Shown: in pieces, positions 48,900 to 58,400 of the stretch
Layout: each line of letters opens with the position of its first letter
Numbering within the stretch: position 1 is the first letter of the stretch
NCBI GenBank assembly: GCA_035633215.1
Contig: DASQFI010000050.1
Coordinates: 1-64,000, forward strand
Length of the DNA: 64,000 bases
From: DASQFI01 sp035633215
GTDB taxonomy: Bacteria > Acidobacteriota > Vicinamibacteria > Vicinamibacterales > SCN-69-37
Reading direction: 5' to 3'
Program-made: the position numbers and the translations under genes
Notes under the pieces: model-generated
Databases searched by the model: none
The model's input: only the letters and a program-made list of their open reading frames with translations
Told to the model about the DNA's origin: nothing

Positions 48900-50029
48900 G
48901 AATCGGCCGACGGGGCCGTCTCGCCCTCATCGCCGCAGCGCTCCTCGGCATCGCGCTCGCGGGCTGCGGCAAGCGGGGCAGTCCCCAGCCGCCGCTGCGC
49001 CGCTCGCCGGCGCGCGTGACCGAGGTCGAGGCGCGGCGGCTGGCCGATCGCGTCGAGCTCCGATTCACCGTGCCCGCCACGAACTCTGACGGGTCCACGC
49101 CGCCGACGGTCGAGCGTGTCGAGGTGTACATGCTGGTGCTGCCCGCCAACACGCCCCCGACGGTCGCGGGGGTGACCGCCTCGAGCAATCTGAAAATGAC
49201 CGTCGTCGTGCGGCCGCCGCCGGACCCCGACGCGCCCGCCGAAAAACCGCCGGCGCAGAAGCCGCCCGACACGCGCCCGGCGCCCGGCGACGTGACCACC
49301 GTCGTCGACAAACTGAGCGGCGACAAAATCGGAACCGCCGAGGCGCCTGTCGCGCATTACGTCGTCGTCGGAGTGACGGGGCGAAGGAAAGGCCCGACAT
49401 CGCCGATTGTCAGCGTGCCGCTCGGGCCGCTGCCGGCCGCGCCGACGAACCTGCAGCCGAGCCACGACGAGAAGACGCTGACGCTTGCCTGGACTGCCGG
49501 CGCGCCCGAACAGAAGTTCCGCGTCTATCTGATTCCGGACCAGGTCAAGCCGGAGGATCGCAAACTCCTGACGGCCGAAGCGCTGTCGGCGCCGACGTTC
49601 GCCACGCCCGTGACGCTCGCCAAGGAGCAGTGCTTTCTGATCGCGGCCGTGCAGACGGTCGGCAAGGCGACGATCGAAGGCGCGGCCCTGGGGCCGGTCT
49701 GCGTGACGCCGGCCGACAAATTCCCGCCGCTCACACCGGAACGGCTGCGCGGCGCGGTAACCAACAACACCTCGGTCCTGCTCGACTGGGCCGCGGTGGA
49801 CTCGCCGGATCTGGCCGGCTATCTCGTCTTGCGCACCGACGGCACGAATGACACACTTCAGCCGCTCACGCGCGCGCCGATTGCCGAGACCACCTACGAA
49901 GACAAGGACGTGAAGGCCGGCGTGACGTACGCGTACGCGGTGGTCGCGGTGGACAAGGCGACGCCGCCGAACCAGAGCGCGCCGTCGGCGCGGTACTCCA
50001 TCACGGTGCGTTCGCCATTCTTGCGGTAG
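48896..50029 (+). CDS. lipoprotein with fibronectin type III-like repeats
   Basis: 377 residues, GTG start at 48896 in a GTGA overlap with hslU. Signal peptide with lipobox LAGC (C at about 23). Several immunoglobulin-like modules: RVTEVEARRLADRVELRFT, then a proline-rich linker (PDAPAEKPPAQKPPDTRP), then GPLPAAPTNLQPSHDEKTL and ERLRGAVTNNTSVLLDWAA-type FN3 domain ending PSARYSITV. Envelope-surface role is likely; partner unknown. Confidence 0.85.
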
Positions 50030-50061
50030 GACTCACGCGGGCGCCCTGGAACCGCCGCGCC

Positions 50062-50147
50062 ACGAGCGCGGCCCGCGGGAGCGGAGCGGGGCGATGGGGC
50101 CCCGCGAGCGACCGCGCTAGGGGGTCCGGCGGGACGAAGTCCCCCGG
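50062..50147. repeat. R1 dispersed repeat, copy c
   Basis: CGGGAGCGGAGCGGGGCGAT and GGTCCGGCGGGACGAAGTCC match copy a (7790-7886) and copy b (45739-45840). It lies 27 bp upstream of the FAH-family gene. Confidence 0.85.
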
Positions 50148-50173
50148 ATCACGAAAGGAGTGAATCATCGTCC

Positions 50174-50938
50174 ATGGTGCGCTTGTATCGGATCGATCAC
50201 GACGGCAAACCGCGGTATGCGGCCGAACGCGAAGGGCGGTGGCGGCTGGTTGACGGCGATATCTTCGGGAAGTTCACCGAAGGGAAGGAGATCTCAGCGG
50301 AAGGCGTCCGGTTTCTGGCGCCCGTCATGCCGTCCAAAGTCGTCTGCGTCGGCTTGAACTACAAGGATCACGCCGCGGAGCAGAACAAGCCGCTTCCGGC
50401 CGAGCCGCTCCTCTTCATCAAGCCCTCGACGGCCGTCATCGGCCCCGACGCGGCGATCGAAGTGCCGCTCTGGGCCGGCCGCATCGACCACGAGGCCGAG
50501 CTCGGCATCGTCATCGGCAAGCGCGCGTCCCGGGTACCGCTGAATCGCGCCAGCGATCACATTCTCGGGCTCGTCTGCTTCAACGACGTCACCGCGCGCG
50601 ACTTACAGAACAAGGAGAGCCAGTACACGCGCTGCAAGGGCTTCGACACATTCGCGCCCGTCGGTCCCTGCATTGCCGTCGGCCTCGACGGCCGCGACGT
50701 CCAGGTCCGCGGCTATGTCAACGGCGCGCTGCGGCAGGACTCCCGGACGCGCGAGTTGATTTTCACCATCCCGGAAATGGTGCAGTTCATTTCGACGGTC
50801 ATGACGCTGCTGCCGGGCGATATCATCGCGACAGGGACCCCGTCGGGCATCGGGCCCATCAAGCCGGGCGACCAGGTGACGATTCATGTCGAGGGCGTTG
50901 GCGCGCTGACGAACTCCGTTGTGGCGCGAGGGGACTAG
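50174..50938 (+). CDS. fumarylacetoacetate hydrolase family protein
   Basis: 254 residues, ATG at 50174 with AAAGGAG 13 bp upstream. Metal-dependent C-C hydrolase/isomerase fold: VCVGLNYKDHAAEQN at about 57-71, DHEAELGIVIGKR with the metal-binding Glu, CFNDVTARDLQ with Asp, KGFDTFAPVGP and IIATGTPSGIGPI. Related to acylpyruvases, HpcE-type isomerases and FAHD1. Could take part in aromatic or keto-acid breakdown. Substrate not determinable. Confidence 0.9.
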   Translation: MVRLYRIDHDGKPRYAAEREGRWRLVDGDIFGKFTEGKEISAEGVRFLAPVMPSKVVCVGLNYKDHAAEQNKPLPAEPLLFIKPSTAVIGPDAAIEVPLWAGRIDHEAELGIVIGKRASRVPLNRASDHILGLVCFNDVTARDLQNKESQYTRCKGFDTFAPVGPCIAVGLDGRDVQVRGYVNGALRQDSRTRELIFTIPEMVQFISTVMTLLPGDIIATGTPSGIGPIKPGDQVTIHVEGVGALTNSVVARGD

Positions 50939-50944
50939 GCACTC

Positions 50945-51610
50945 ATGAAAATCTTCATCGATTCCGGCAATCTTCGAGAGATCGAGTCTCTCGTTCCGCT
51001 GGGCATCATCGACGGCATCACGACCAATCCGTCGCTGCTCGCGAAAGAGTCCGGCGATCCTCACCAGATCATCAAGCAGATCTGCCGGATCGTCGGCGGC
51101 CCGGTGAGCGCCGAGGTCGTGACGACGGATGCGGCCAGCATGATCGCCGAAGGGCGCGAGCTGGCGCGCATCGACGAGCACGTCGTGGTCAAGATTCCGT
51201 TCACGCGTGAGGGCGTGCGCGCGGTGAAAGCGCTTACCGACGACGGCATTCGCGTGAACGTCACGCTGATCTTCTCGGCGACGCAGGCGCTCTTTGCCGC
51301 CAAGGTCGGCGCCTCGTACGTCAGCCCGTTCGTGGGCCGGCTGGACGACATCGCGTCGGACGGCATGGGCCTCATCCGGCAGCTGGTCGACGTGTTCGGC
51401 CACTACGACTTCCATACGGAAATCCTGGTTGCGAGCGTCCGCCACCCGATGCACATCGTCGAGGCGGCCCGGATGGGCGCCGACATCTGCACCTGTCCCG
51501 CTGCGGTGATCGAGGCCTGCTTCAAGCATCCGCTCACCGACATCGGTCTCGAGAAGTTCCTCAAGGACTGGGAAAAGGCGCAGGAGAAGTCGACGATTGC
51601 CAGGCGCTGA
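50945..51610 (+). CDS. fsa: transaldolase-like fructose-6-phosphate aldolase
   Basis: 221 residues. MKIFIDSGNLREIESLVPLG and DGITTNPSLLAKE are the TalC/FSA start; Schiff-base lysine in HVVVKIPFTREG; FHTEILVASVRHPMHI and ADICTCPAAVI complete the barrel. These short proteins (about 215-220 residues) are either true transaldolases or fructose-6-phosphate aldolases; sequence alone does not decide. Probably co-transcribed with the FAH-family gene (6 bp gap). Confidence 0.9.
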   Translation: MKIFIDSGNLREIESLVPLGIIDGITTNPSLLAKESGDPHQIIKQICRIVGGPVSAEVVTTDAASMIAEGRELARIDEHVVVKIPFTREGVRAVKALTDDGIRVNVTLIFSATQALFAAKVGASYVSPFVGRLDDIASDGMGLIRQLVDVFGHYDFHTEILVASVRHPMHIVEAARMGADICTCPAAVIEACFKHPLTDIGLEKFLKDWEKAQEKSTIARR

Positions 51611-51613
51611 CGG

Positions 51614-51715
51614 GTGCCGTTCCAACTTGACCCACCAATGAGCACCAACCTTCACGCCAACCGTCGCAGCCACGCCAAGGGCATTGCCTCTTGGCGGAGC
51701 AAGTTGGAACGGCAC
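51614..51715. repeat. R8 102-bp element with 16-bp perfect terminal inverted repeats
   Basis: GTGCCGTTCCAACTTG at 51614-51629 and its reverse complement at 51700-51715. A second internal hairpin (GCCAAGGGCATTGCCTCTTGGC type) is present. It fills almost the whole gap before the carboxyltransferase gene and is open in that frame. Confidence 0.9.
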
Positions 51716-51732
51716 AAGACGATCGCATCGGC

Positions 51733-53280
51733 ATGAACATGACCCCGCACGATCGGTTGGCCGAGCTCGAACGCCTTGCCGAGCTTGGCGGCGGCGAGGA
51801 GCGTCTCCGCCGCCAGCGCGAGTCCGGCAAGCTCTCGACCCGCGAGCGGGTGGACCTGCTGTTCGACACGGGCACGTTCGAGGAGCTCGACAAGCTCGTC
51901 ACGCATCGCTGCCGCGATTTCGGGCTGGGCGACGAGATCGTGCCCGGCGACGGCGTCGTGGCCGGCCACGGCCGCGTCGACGGCCGGCCCGTGTACGCAT
52001 TCGCGCAGGACTTCACGGTGTTCGGCGGATCGCTGTCCGAGACCAATGCCGCGAAGATCGTGAAGGTGATGGATCTGGCCGTGCGGATGGGCGCGCCGAT
52101 CGTCGGCCTCAACGACTCGGGCGGCGCGCGCATCCAGGAAGGCGTCGCCTCGCTCGGCGGCTACGCCGACATCTTCCTGCGGAACACGCTCGCGTCGGGG
52201 GTCGTTCCCCAGATCTCCGCGATCATGGGACCGTGCGCCGGCGGCGCCGTCTATTCGCCGGCGATTACGGACTTCAACATCATGGTTGAGGGCACGAGCT
52301 ACATGTTCGTGACCGGACCGGACGTCATCAAGACCGTCACGCACGAAGAGGTGAGTAAAGAGGAGCTGGGCGGCGCGATGGCGCACAACGCCAAGAGCGG
52401 TGTCGCGCACTTCGCCGTCGCCGACGACCGCGAGTGCCTCGCGCTCATCCGCGAGCTGCTGAGCTACCTGCCGTCGAATAACCTCGACGACCCGCCGCGG
52501 CGCGGGATCAGCGATCCAGTCGACCGCGCCGACGCCGCGCTCGACTCGCTCGTGCCGGAGCAACCGAACCAGCCGTACGACATGCACGACCTCCTCGCGG
52601 CGGTGGTCGACGACACGGTGTTTCTCGAAGTGCACCGGCATTTCGCGCAGAACATCGTCGTCGGCTTCGCGCGGCTGGGCGGGCGGCCGGTCGGCGTCGT
52701 CGCGAACCAGCCCGCGGTGCTCGCCGGGTGTCTCGACATCGACGCGTCGGTCAAGGGCGCCCGGTTCGTGCGATTCTGCGACGCGTTCAACATTCCGCTC
52801 ATCACCTTCGAGGACGTGCCCGGGTTTCTGCCCGGCGTCCAGCAGGAGCACGGCGGCATCATCCGGGCGGGCGCGAAACTGCTGTATGCGTTCGCGGAAG
52901 CAACCGTTCCGAAGATCACGGTCATCACGCGCAAGGCGTACGGCGGCGCGTACTGCGTGATGGCGAGCAAGCACATCCGCACCGACTTCAATTACGCGTT
53001 CCCCACGGCCGAGATCGCGGTCATGGGGCCGGAAGGGGCCGTCAACATCCTCTATCGCCGCGAGCTCCAGGCCGCCGGCGATCCGGCCGCGCTGCGGGCC
53101 CGCCTGACCACCGAGTTTCGCGAGAAACTCGCCAATCCGTTCGTGGCCGCCGCGCGCGGCTTCGTCGACGAGATCATCCAGCCGCGCATGACGCGGACCA
53201 AGCTCATCTCGGCACTCGCGACGTGCGAGAACAAGCGCGACCGGAATCCGGCGAAAAAGCACGGGAACATTCCGCTGTAA
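51733..53280 (+). CDS. acyl-CoA carboxylase, carboxyltransferase (beta) subunit
   Basis: 515 residues from ATG 51733 (a second ATG follows at 51739; the frame upstream is R8 repeat). Propionyl/methylcrotonyl-CoA carboxylase beta type. N-terminal RLAELERLAELGGGEERLRRQ; GLNDSGGARIQEGVASLGGY is the acyl-CoA site motif; AYGGAYCVMASKHI, FAEATVPKITVITRKAYGG and PTAEIAVMGPEGAVNI are the second oxyanion/biotin region. It transfers the carboxyl group from biotin to acyl-CoA. Followed by biotin carboxylase and BCCP genes. Confidence 0.94.
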   Translation: MNMTPHDRLAELERLAELGGGEERLRRQRESGKLSTRERVDLLFDTGTFEELDKLVTHRCRDFGLGDEIVPGDGVVAGHGRVDGRPVYAFAQDFTVFGGSLSETNAAKIVKVMDLAVRMGAPIVGLNDSGGARIQEGVASLGGYADIFLRNTLASGVVPQISAIMGPCAGGAVYSPAITDFNIMVEGTSYMFVTGPDVIKTVTHEEVSKEELGGAMAHNAKSGVAHFAVADDRECLALIRELLSYLPSNNLDDPPRRGISDPVDRADAALDSLVPEQPNQPYDMHDLLAAVVDDTVFLEVHRHFAQNIVVGFARLGGRPVGVVANQPAVLAGCLDIDASVKGARFVRFCDAFNIPLITFEDVPGFLPGVQQEHGGIIRAGAKLLYAFAEATVPKITVITRKAYGGAYCVMASKHIRTDFNYAFPTAEIAVMGPEGAVNILYRRELQAAGDPAALRARLTTEFREKLANPFVAAARGFVDEIIQPRMTRTKLISALATCENKRDRNPAKKHGNIPL

Positions 53281-53380
53281 GGGGGTCAGGTCTTGGATTG
53301 TCGGTTTTCGCGGCTGATGACACAGTTGCAAGACAGAATTGTTCGCAGACGCTAGAACTGACAATCCAAGACCTGACCCC
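53281..53380. repeat. R9 100-bp element with 21-bp terminal inverted repeats, abutting the accC ATG
   Basis: Left terminus 53282-53302 (GGGGTCAGGTCTTGGATT...), right terminus 53360-53380 (...AATCCAAGACCTGACCCC), perfect 21-bp complement, extendable with one mismatch. It occupies exactly the space between the TAA of the carboxyltransferase gene and the ATG of the biotin carboxylase gene. No other R9 copy is in the window. Confidence 0.92.
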
Positions 53381-54919
53381 ATGAAAGTCCTGATCGCGAA
53401 TCGTGGCGAGATTGCCGTTCGCGTCATTCGCGCGTGCCGCGAGATGGGACTCGGGACGGTCGCGGTGTACTCCGACTGCGATCGCGCCGCCCTGCACGTG
53501 CGGCTGGCCGACGAAGCGCACCACATCGGACCGAGTCAGGCGTCCGAGAGCTACCTGCGTATCGACAAGATCGTGGACGTCGGCCGGCGGGCCGGCGCGA
53601 CGCTCGTGCATCCGGGATACGGATTCCTCGCCGAGAACGAAAACTTCGCGCAGGCGTGCGCCGATGCCGGCCTGACGTTCGTCGGACCGCGCCCGGCCGC
53701 CATGGCGGTGATGGGTAGCAAGACGGCGGCGCGTGCGGCCGCGGTGCGCGCCGGCGTGCCGGTGGTCCCGGGAACAGGTGAGCCGTTCGCGCCGGAGGTC
53801 CCGGACGCGGAGATTGCCGTCGAGGCCCGGCGCATCGGATTCCCCCTTCTGGTCAAAGCCGTGGCTGGCGGCGGCGGGAAAGGCATGCGCACCGTCACGT
53901 CCGAGGCCGGGCTCGGCTCGGCGATCCGCGCCGCGCGGTCGGAGGCGCTCTCGGCGTTCGGCGACGCGTCGATCTACCTCGAGCGCCGGATCGTCGGACC
54001 CCGGCACATCGAGATCCAGCTCATGGCCGACGAGCACGGGACCGTCGTGCCGTTCGTCGAACGCGAGTGTTCGATTCAGCGCCGGCACCAGAAAGTGGTC
54101 GAAGAGTCGCCGTCCGTCGCGCTCGATCCGAAGACGCGCAACGAGATGGCGGCCTGCGCCGCTCGTGTCGCGCGAGACGTCGGCTACTCGAACGCCGGCA
54201 CGATCGAGTTCCTGCTCGATCAAGACGGGCGGTTCTACTTTCTCGAGATGAACACGCGCCTGCAGGTCGAGCACCCGGTCACCGAGATGGTGACGGGCAT
54301 CGATCTCGTCCAGTGGCAGCTTCGGATCGCCCAGGGCGAGCGGCTCACGATCGCGCCCGAACGCGCGCTGACACCGCGCGCGCACGCCATCGAGTGCCGC
54401 ATCTATGCCGAAGATCCCGACGCCGGCTTCCTGCCGTCGCCGGGATTGGTGCGTTCTCTGGCCACCCCGGGCGGGCCGGGGATTCGCGACGACCGGGGCG
54501 TCGCGGCGGGATTCGAGATTCCCGTGTTCTACGACTCGATGATTGCCAAGCTCGTCGCCTGGGGCGACACGCGGCCGGAAGCGATCGCCCGGCTGGGCCG
54601 CGCGCTCGACGAGTACCGCGTGGTCGGCGTCAAGACGACACTGCCGTTCTTCCGGTGGCTGCTCCGCGAGCGCGCGTTCCACGACGGCCAGTTCGACACC
54701 ACCTATCTCGATCGCATTCTCGCCGAGCGCGCTGGCGCGCCGTTCGTCGAGCCGAGTCCCGACGAGGAAACGGACGCGGCAATCGTCGCCGCGCTCGGGG
54801 CCTGGCGACGCCGCACGCTGGCCGAGCCGGGCCCACAGGCGAGCGGCGAGTGGCGCCGAGCCGGGAAGCTCGAAGGCCTCCGTGGCGACGGTCGGCAGTC
54901 GGCGATCCGGTCAACATGA
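53381..54919 (+). CDS. accC: acyl-CoA carboxylase, biotin carboxylase (alpha) subunit
   Basis: 512 residues. Start ATG 53381 directly after repeat R9, with no Shine-Dalgarno sequence. Biotin carboxylase domain: KVLIANRGEIAVRVIRACRE, ATP-grasp motif KAVAGGGGKGMRTV, ERECSIQRRHQKVVEESPS, FLEMNTRLQVEHPVTEMVTG. It ends without a biotin carrier domain; that is encoded by the next gene. Together the three genes form a propionyl-CoA or geranyl-type carboxylase. Symbol by family; the exact substrate is open. ATGA overlap with the carrier gene. Confidence 0.94.
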   Translation: MKVLIANRGEIAVRVIRACREMGLGTVAVYSDCDRAALHVRLADEAHHIGPSQASESYLRIDKIVDVGRRAGATLVHPGYGFLAENENFAQACADAGLTFVGPRPAAMAVMGSKTAARAAAVRAGVPVVPGTGEPFAPEVPDAEIAVEARRIGFPLLVKAVAGGGGKGMRTVTSEAGLGSAIRAARSEALSAFGDASIYLERRIVGPRHIEIQLMADEHGTVVPFVERECSIQRRHQKVVEESPSVALDPKTRNEMAACAARVARDVGYSNAGTIEFLLDQDGRFYFLEMNTRLQVEHPVTEMVTGIDLVQWQLRIAQGERLTIAPERALTPRAHAIECRIYAEDPDAGFLPSPGLVRSLATPGGPGIRDDRGVAAGFEIPVFYDSMIAKLVAWGDTRPEAIARLGRALDEYRVVGVKTTLPFFRWLLRERAFHDGQFDTTYLDRILAERAGAPFVEPSPDEETDAAIVAALGAWRRRTLAEPGPQASGEWRRAGKLEGLRGDGRQSAIRST

Positions 54920-55428
54920 CGTTCGAGATCGACATCAACGGCCGCGTCAAAAAGGTGTCGGTGGAGCCGCTCGGTGCCAACGGACCGTCCAGTGACAGGG
55001 TCCGGGTCATCGTCGATGGCCAGGCCCGGGAAGTCCGCGTCGCCTCCACCGAGCTCGGTCTGGCGCTGCTGTTCGACGACGGACGGAGCGTGGACGCGGC
55101 GCTCACTGAGCGCGCGGCCGGCGAGTGGTTCGTCCAGCTGCCGAAGGTCGACATCAGCGCCAGCGTGAACGGCCGCCGGTTCGGCCACGGCCGGCGCGGC
55201 GCGGCGGTGAAGGGCGATCAGCGTGTGTTGGCCCCCATGCCCGGCCGAATCGTCCGGGTCCTCGTCAGAGCCGGGGACGCCGTCGCCGCCGGCCAGCCGC
55301 TGGTCGTCGTCGAAGCCATGAAAATGGAGAACGAGCTCAAGTCCCCCAGGGCCGGCCGGGTCAAGGAAGTGTCCGTCAGCGAGGGCGCGTCCATCGAAGC
55401 CGGAAGGCTGCTCGTCGTCGTCGAGTGA
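54916..55428 (+). CDS. biotin carboxyl carrier protein of the acyl-CoA carboxylase
   Basis: 170 residues, ATG at 54916 overlapping the biotin carboxylase stop by 4 bp. N-terminal about 95 residues are a small unassigned beta domain (FEIDINGRVKKVSVEPLG), C-terminal about 75 a biotinyl domain with K136 in VEAMKMENE. A stand-alone carrier with the biotin motif, rather than fusion to the carboxylase, is the usual organisation in several phyla. Confidence 0.94.
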   Translation: MTFEIDINGRVKKVSVEPLGANGPSSDRVRVIVDGQAREVRVASTELGLALLFDDGRSVDAALTERAAGEWFVQLPKVDISASVNGRRFGHGRRGAAVKGDQRVLAPMPGRIVRVLVRAGDAVAAGQPLVVVEAMKMENELKSPRAGRVKEVSVSEGASIEAGRLLVVVE

Positions 55429-55467
55429 CGGCACGGCGGTTGCTTCACCCCTTGATAAGCTGACTCC

Positions 55468-58400
55468 GTGACGGACGCCTCCGCCGCCCCGCCGCCGACT
55501 CCTGAGCCCGAACGGCAGGATCAGGACCTGACATCGGCGACGTCGCGCAGGTGGCCACGAGGCACGCGACGACGATTCGCCGGCCGCTGGACGCGTCGGG
55601 TGCTCGCGTTGGTCGTCGCGTTCGTGGCGGCGGTCATTTTCGGATTCTTCTCGATCGATCTCGGACGCATCGACCTCGGCAATGGCCGCTCGCTTCGCGG
55701 GCTGGCCGAGCGCCGCGCGTCCGACTACCTCGAGCGACCGATGCGCATCGGACGGATCGAGGCGCTCATCACGCCAGGCAGATACGCGCTGTACGACGTC
55801 GTCATCGACGGTCGCACGCCGACGGACCGGCCGTTTCTCAAAGCGAAGCGCGTCGTGGTCCAGGTGCAGTACTGGCCCTTGCTTCGGAACCAGATCATTC
55901 TCGACGTGACGATGACCGACTGGCAAATGGTCATGGAGATGTTCCGCGACGGCCACAACCTTCCGAGGTTCACGCCGAAGACGACCACGATCGGAAGACG
56001 CCGATTCACGACGACGGTCAGGGTCGACGCCAACGGCGGCGACTACACGTTCGACGATCACGTCGCGCCGTGGAGCGTCGTGTGCCGCAATCTGAGCTTC
56101 AGCCTGGTGCGCGCGGAGAACCTCCAGTCGTACGTCGGCGTCGCCGGGTTCGACGAAGGGACGGTCCAGATTCAGAAGTTCAAGCCGATGTGGGCGAAGA
56201 TGCGCACGCGGCTCAGGATCGAGGGCGCCCGTGTCCAGCTCCCGCACATCGACCTCACGACGGACGGCGCCGAATCGCACGTGAGCGGGTGGGTCGACTT
56301 CTCGAACCAGGAGCACTTCTACAACGTCAGCTCGACGGTCAGCTTCCCGCGCATGCGCGAGCTGTTCTTCACGAACGAGAAGTGGCGGCTTGCGGGCGAC
56401 GGCGAGTTCAAGGGCACCTTTCATCTCTACAAGGGCGGCCGGCAGCTCCTGGGCCAGTTCAGGAGCGAAGAAGCCCTTGTCGACGATTTGCGGTTTCAGG
56501 ACCTGCATGGATCGCTCGTGTGGGACACGAAGCGCTTTGCCGTGACGCACGCCGACTCGCGCTTCTACGGCGGCGAGATGAACTTCGCGTATTCGCTCGA
56601 GCCGCTCGGATCTCCGCGCGGGGCGACGGCCAGCTTCAGCGGCGATTTCACGGACGTGGACGCGCACGCTTTCACGCGGTTCGTCAATTGGGGATACGTC
56701 GAGCCCGACGCCCGCATGGCCGGCATCTTCGCGATGGCGTGGCTCAACGGCCATTTCGGAACCGGCGTGCAGGGCGAGGGCGAGGTGACACTCACTCCCG
56801 CAGGAAATACGTCGATGGCGTCGGCGACCCTGCCGCCGTTGCCGGCGCCTCCGGCCGAGCCGCCCGAACCGCCTGCGGATCCGGCGGCGAAGCCGGAGAA
56901 CCAACCGGCAAAACCGGCCTTCGACAAGTACCTGCCGTTCGGCCGGTTTCCCGTCGCCGGACACGTCGTGTACCAGTTCGATCCGGACGTGTGGTCGTTC
57001 ACTGACAGCTGGCTCGCGACGCCGGCCACGTATGTCTCGTTCACCGGCACGACATCCAAGACCGATTCGCGGTTGCCCTTTCACGTCACCAGCCACGACT
57101 GGCAGGAGAGCAGCCGTCTGCTTGCCGCGATCCTGAGCCAGTTCACCTCGCGCTCGGGCGCGGTCGAGGTCACCGGCCGCGGCACGTTCGACGGCGCGAT
57201 GACCGGGAAGTTCTCTTCTCCGCGCATCGAGGGCGGGTTCGCCGGAGAGCGGATGCGCGCGTGGGACGTCACCTGGGGGCCCGCCACCGGCGATCTCGTC
57301 ATCGAAAACCGCTACGTGACGATCGCGAAGGGCGTAATTGGCGTGCCAGGTTCCGCGTCGACGGTCCTCGCCGACGGCAAGTTCTCGCTTGGCTACCCGC
57401 GAGACGACGGCGGCGATGAGATCGACGCGCATGTCGTCGTGCAGGGCTGGCCGCTCAAGGACATCCGGCACGCGTTCGCGCAGGATGACTGGCCGGTGGA
57501 CGGCACGGTTGGCCTGGCCGATCTGCAGCTGAAGGGTCCGTACGGCGGGCCATTCGGGTCCGGCAAGCTGCGCATCGATCAGGGCGTCGCGTGGGGCGAG
57601 CAGTTCGCGTCGGCGTCGGGCGATCTCGTCTTCGAGGGCACCGGGCTCCGGATCCGATCAATCGACATGACGAAGGGGACCGGCGTCATTTCCGGCACCG
57701 CGATCCTCGGGTGGGACAAGACGTACACCTTCAGTGTCACGGGCGAGCGGATCGCGATTGACACGCTCGATCAGTTCAGCTTGCCGACCGCGCCGCTCAC
57801 GGGCTCGTTGCGGTTCACGGCGAAGGGGACGGGCACGTTCGATTCGCCTTCGTACACGTTCGACGGGTTCATCGCGGACTTGTACGCCAGCGACGAAGGC
57901 ATCGGGCAGGTCCGGGGCCGGCTGGTCGTGAACGGCGATCTGCTCACGATCGAGCAGTTCACCGTCCAGGATCCTCGCCTCTCGCTGAACGGCGGCGGCA
58001 CCATCACGCTCGACGACCGGTCGCAGGCGAACCTGCGGTTCAGCTTCCTCAACAGCTCGCTCGATCCGTACTTGAAGTTCTACGCGCCGAAGATGTCGCC
58101 GTACACGCGGATCATCGCGAGTGGATCGGTTGGCATCACGGGACCGCTGGCCGATCGCTCGCAGCTGCAGGTCGAGGCGACCGTGGACGAGACCACCGTC
58201 ACGCTGCTCGACTACACGCTCAAGAACGAAGGGGAAGTGCGGCTGTCGTTCGCGGGCGACGCGTTCAAGATTGGATCGCTGCACCTGGCCGGGCAGGACA
58301 CCAAGCTTGAAGTGGCCGGGGGCGTCGACGCCGGTGAGCGGCAGGTCAGCGTGGTGGTGACCGGCAGCGCGAACCTCGCGATCCTGCAGCTCTTCTCGCG

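Noticed and set aside
51691..51732. Upstream extension of the carboxyltransferase by 14 codons
   Set aside because: Encoded by the right end of R8 and following bases; family proteins start near HDRLAELERL.
54703..57471. 922-codon open frame on the minus strand across accC-BCCP-TamB genes
   Set aside because: It is antisense to three recognised proteins and composed of Arg/Ala-rich sequence with no domain; long shadow frames are expected at this GC content.
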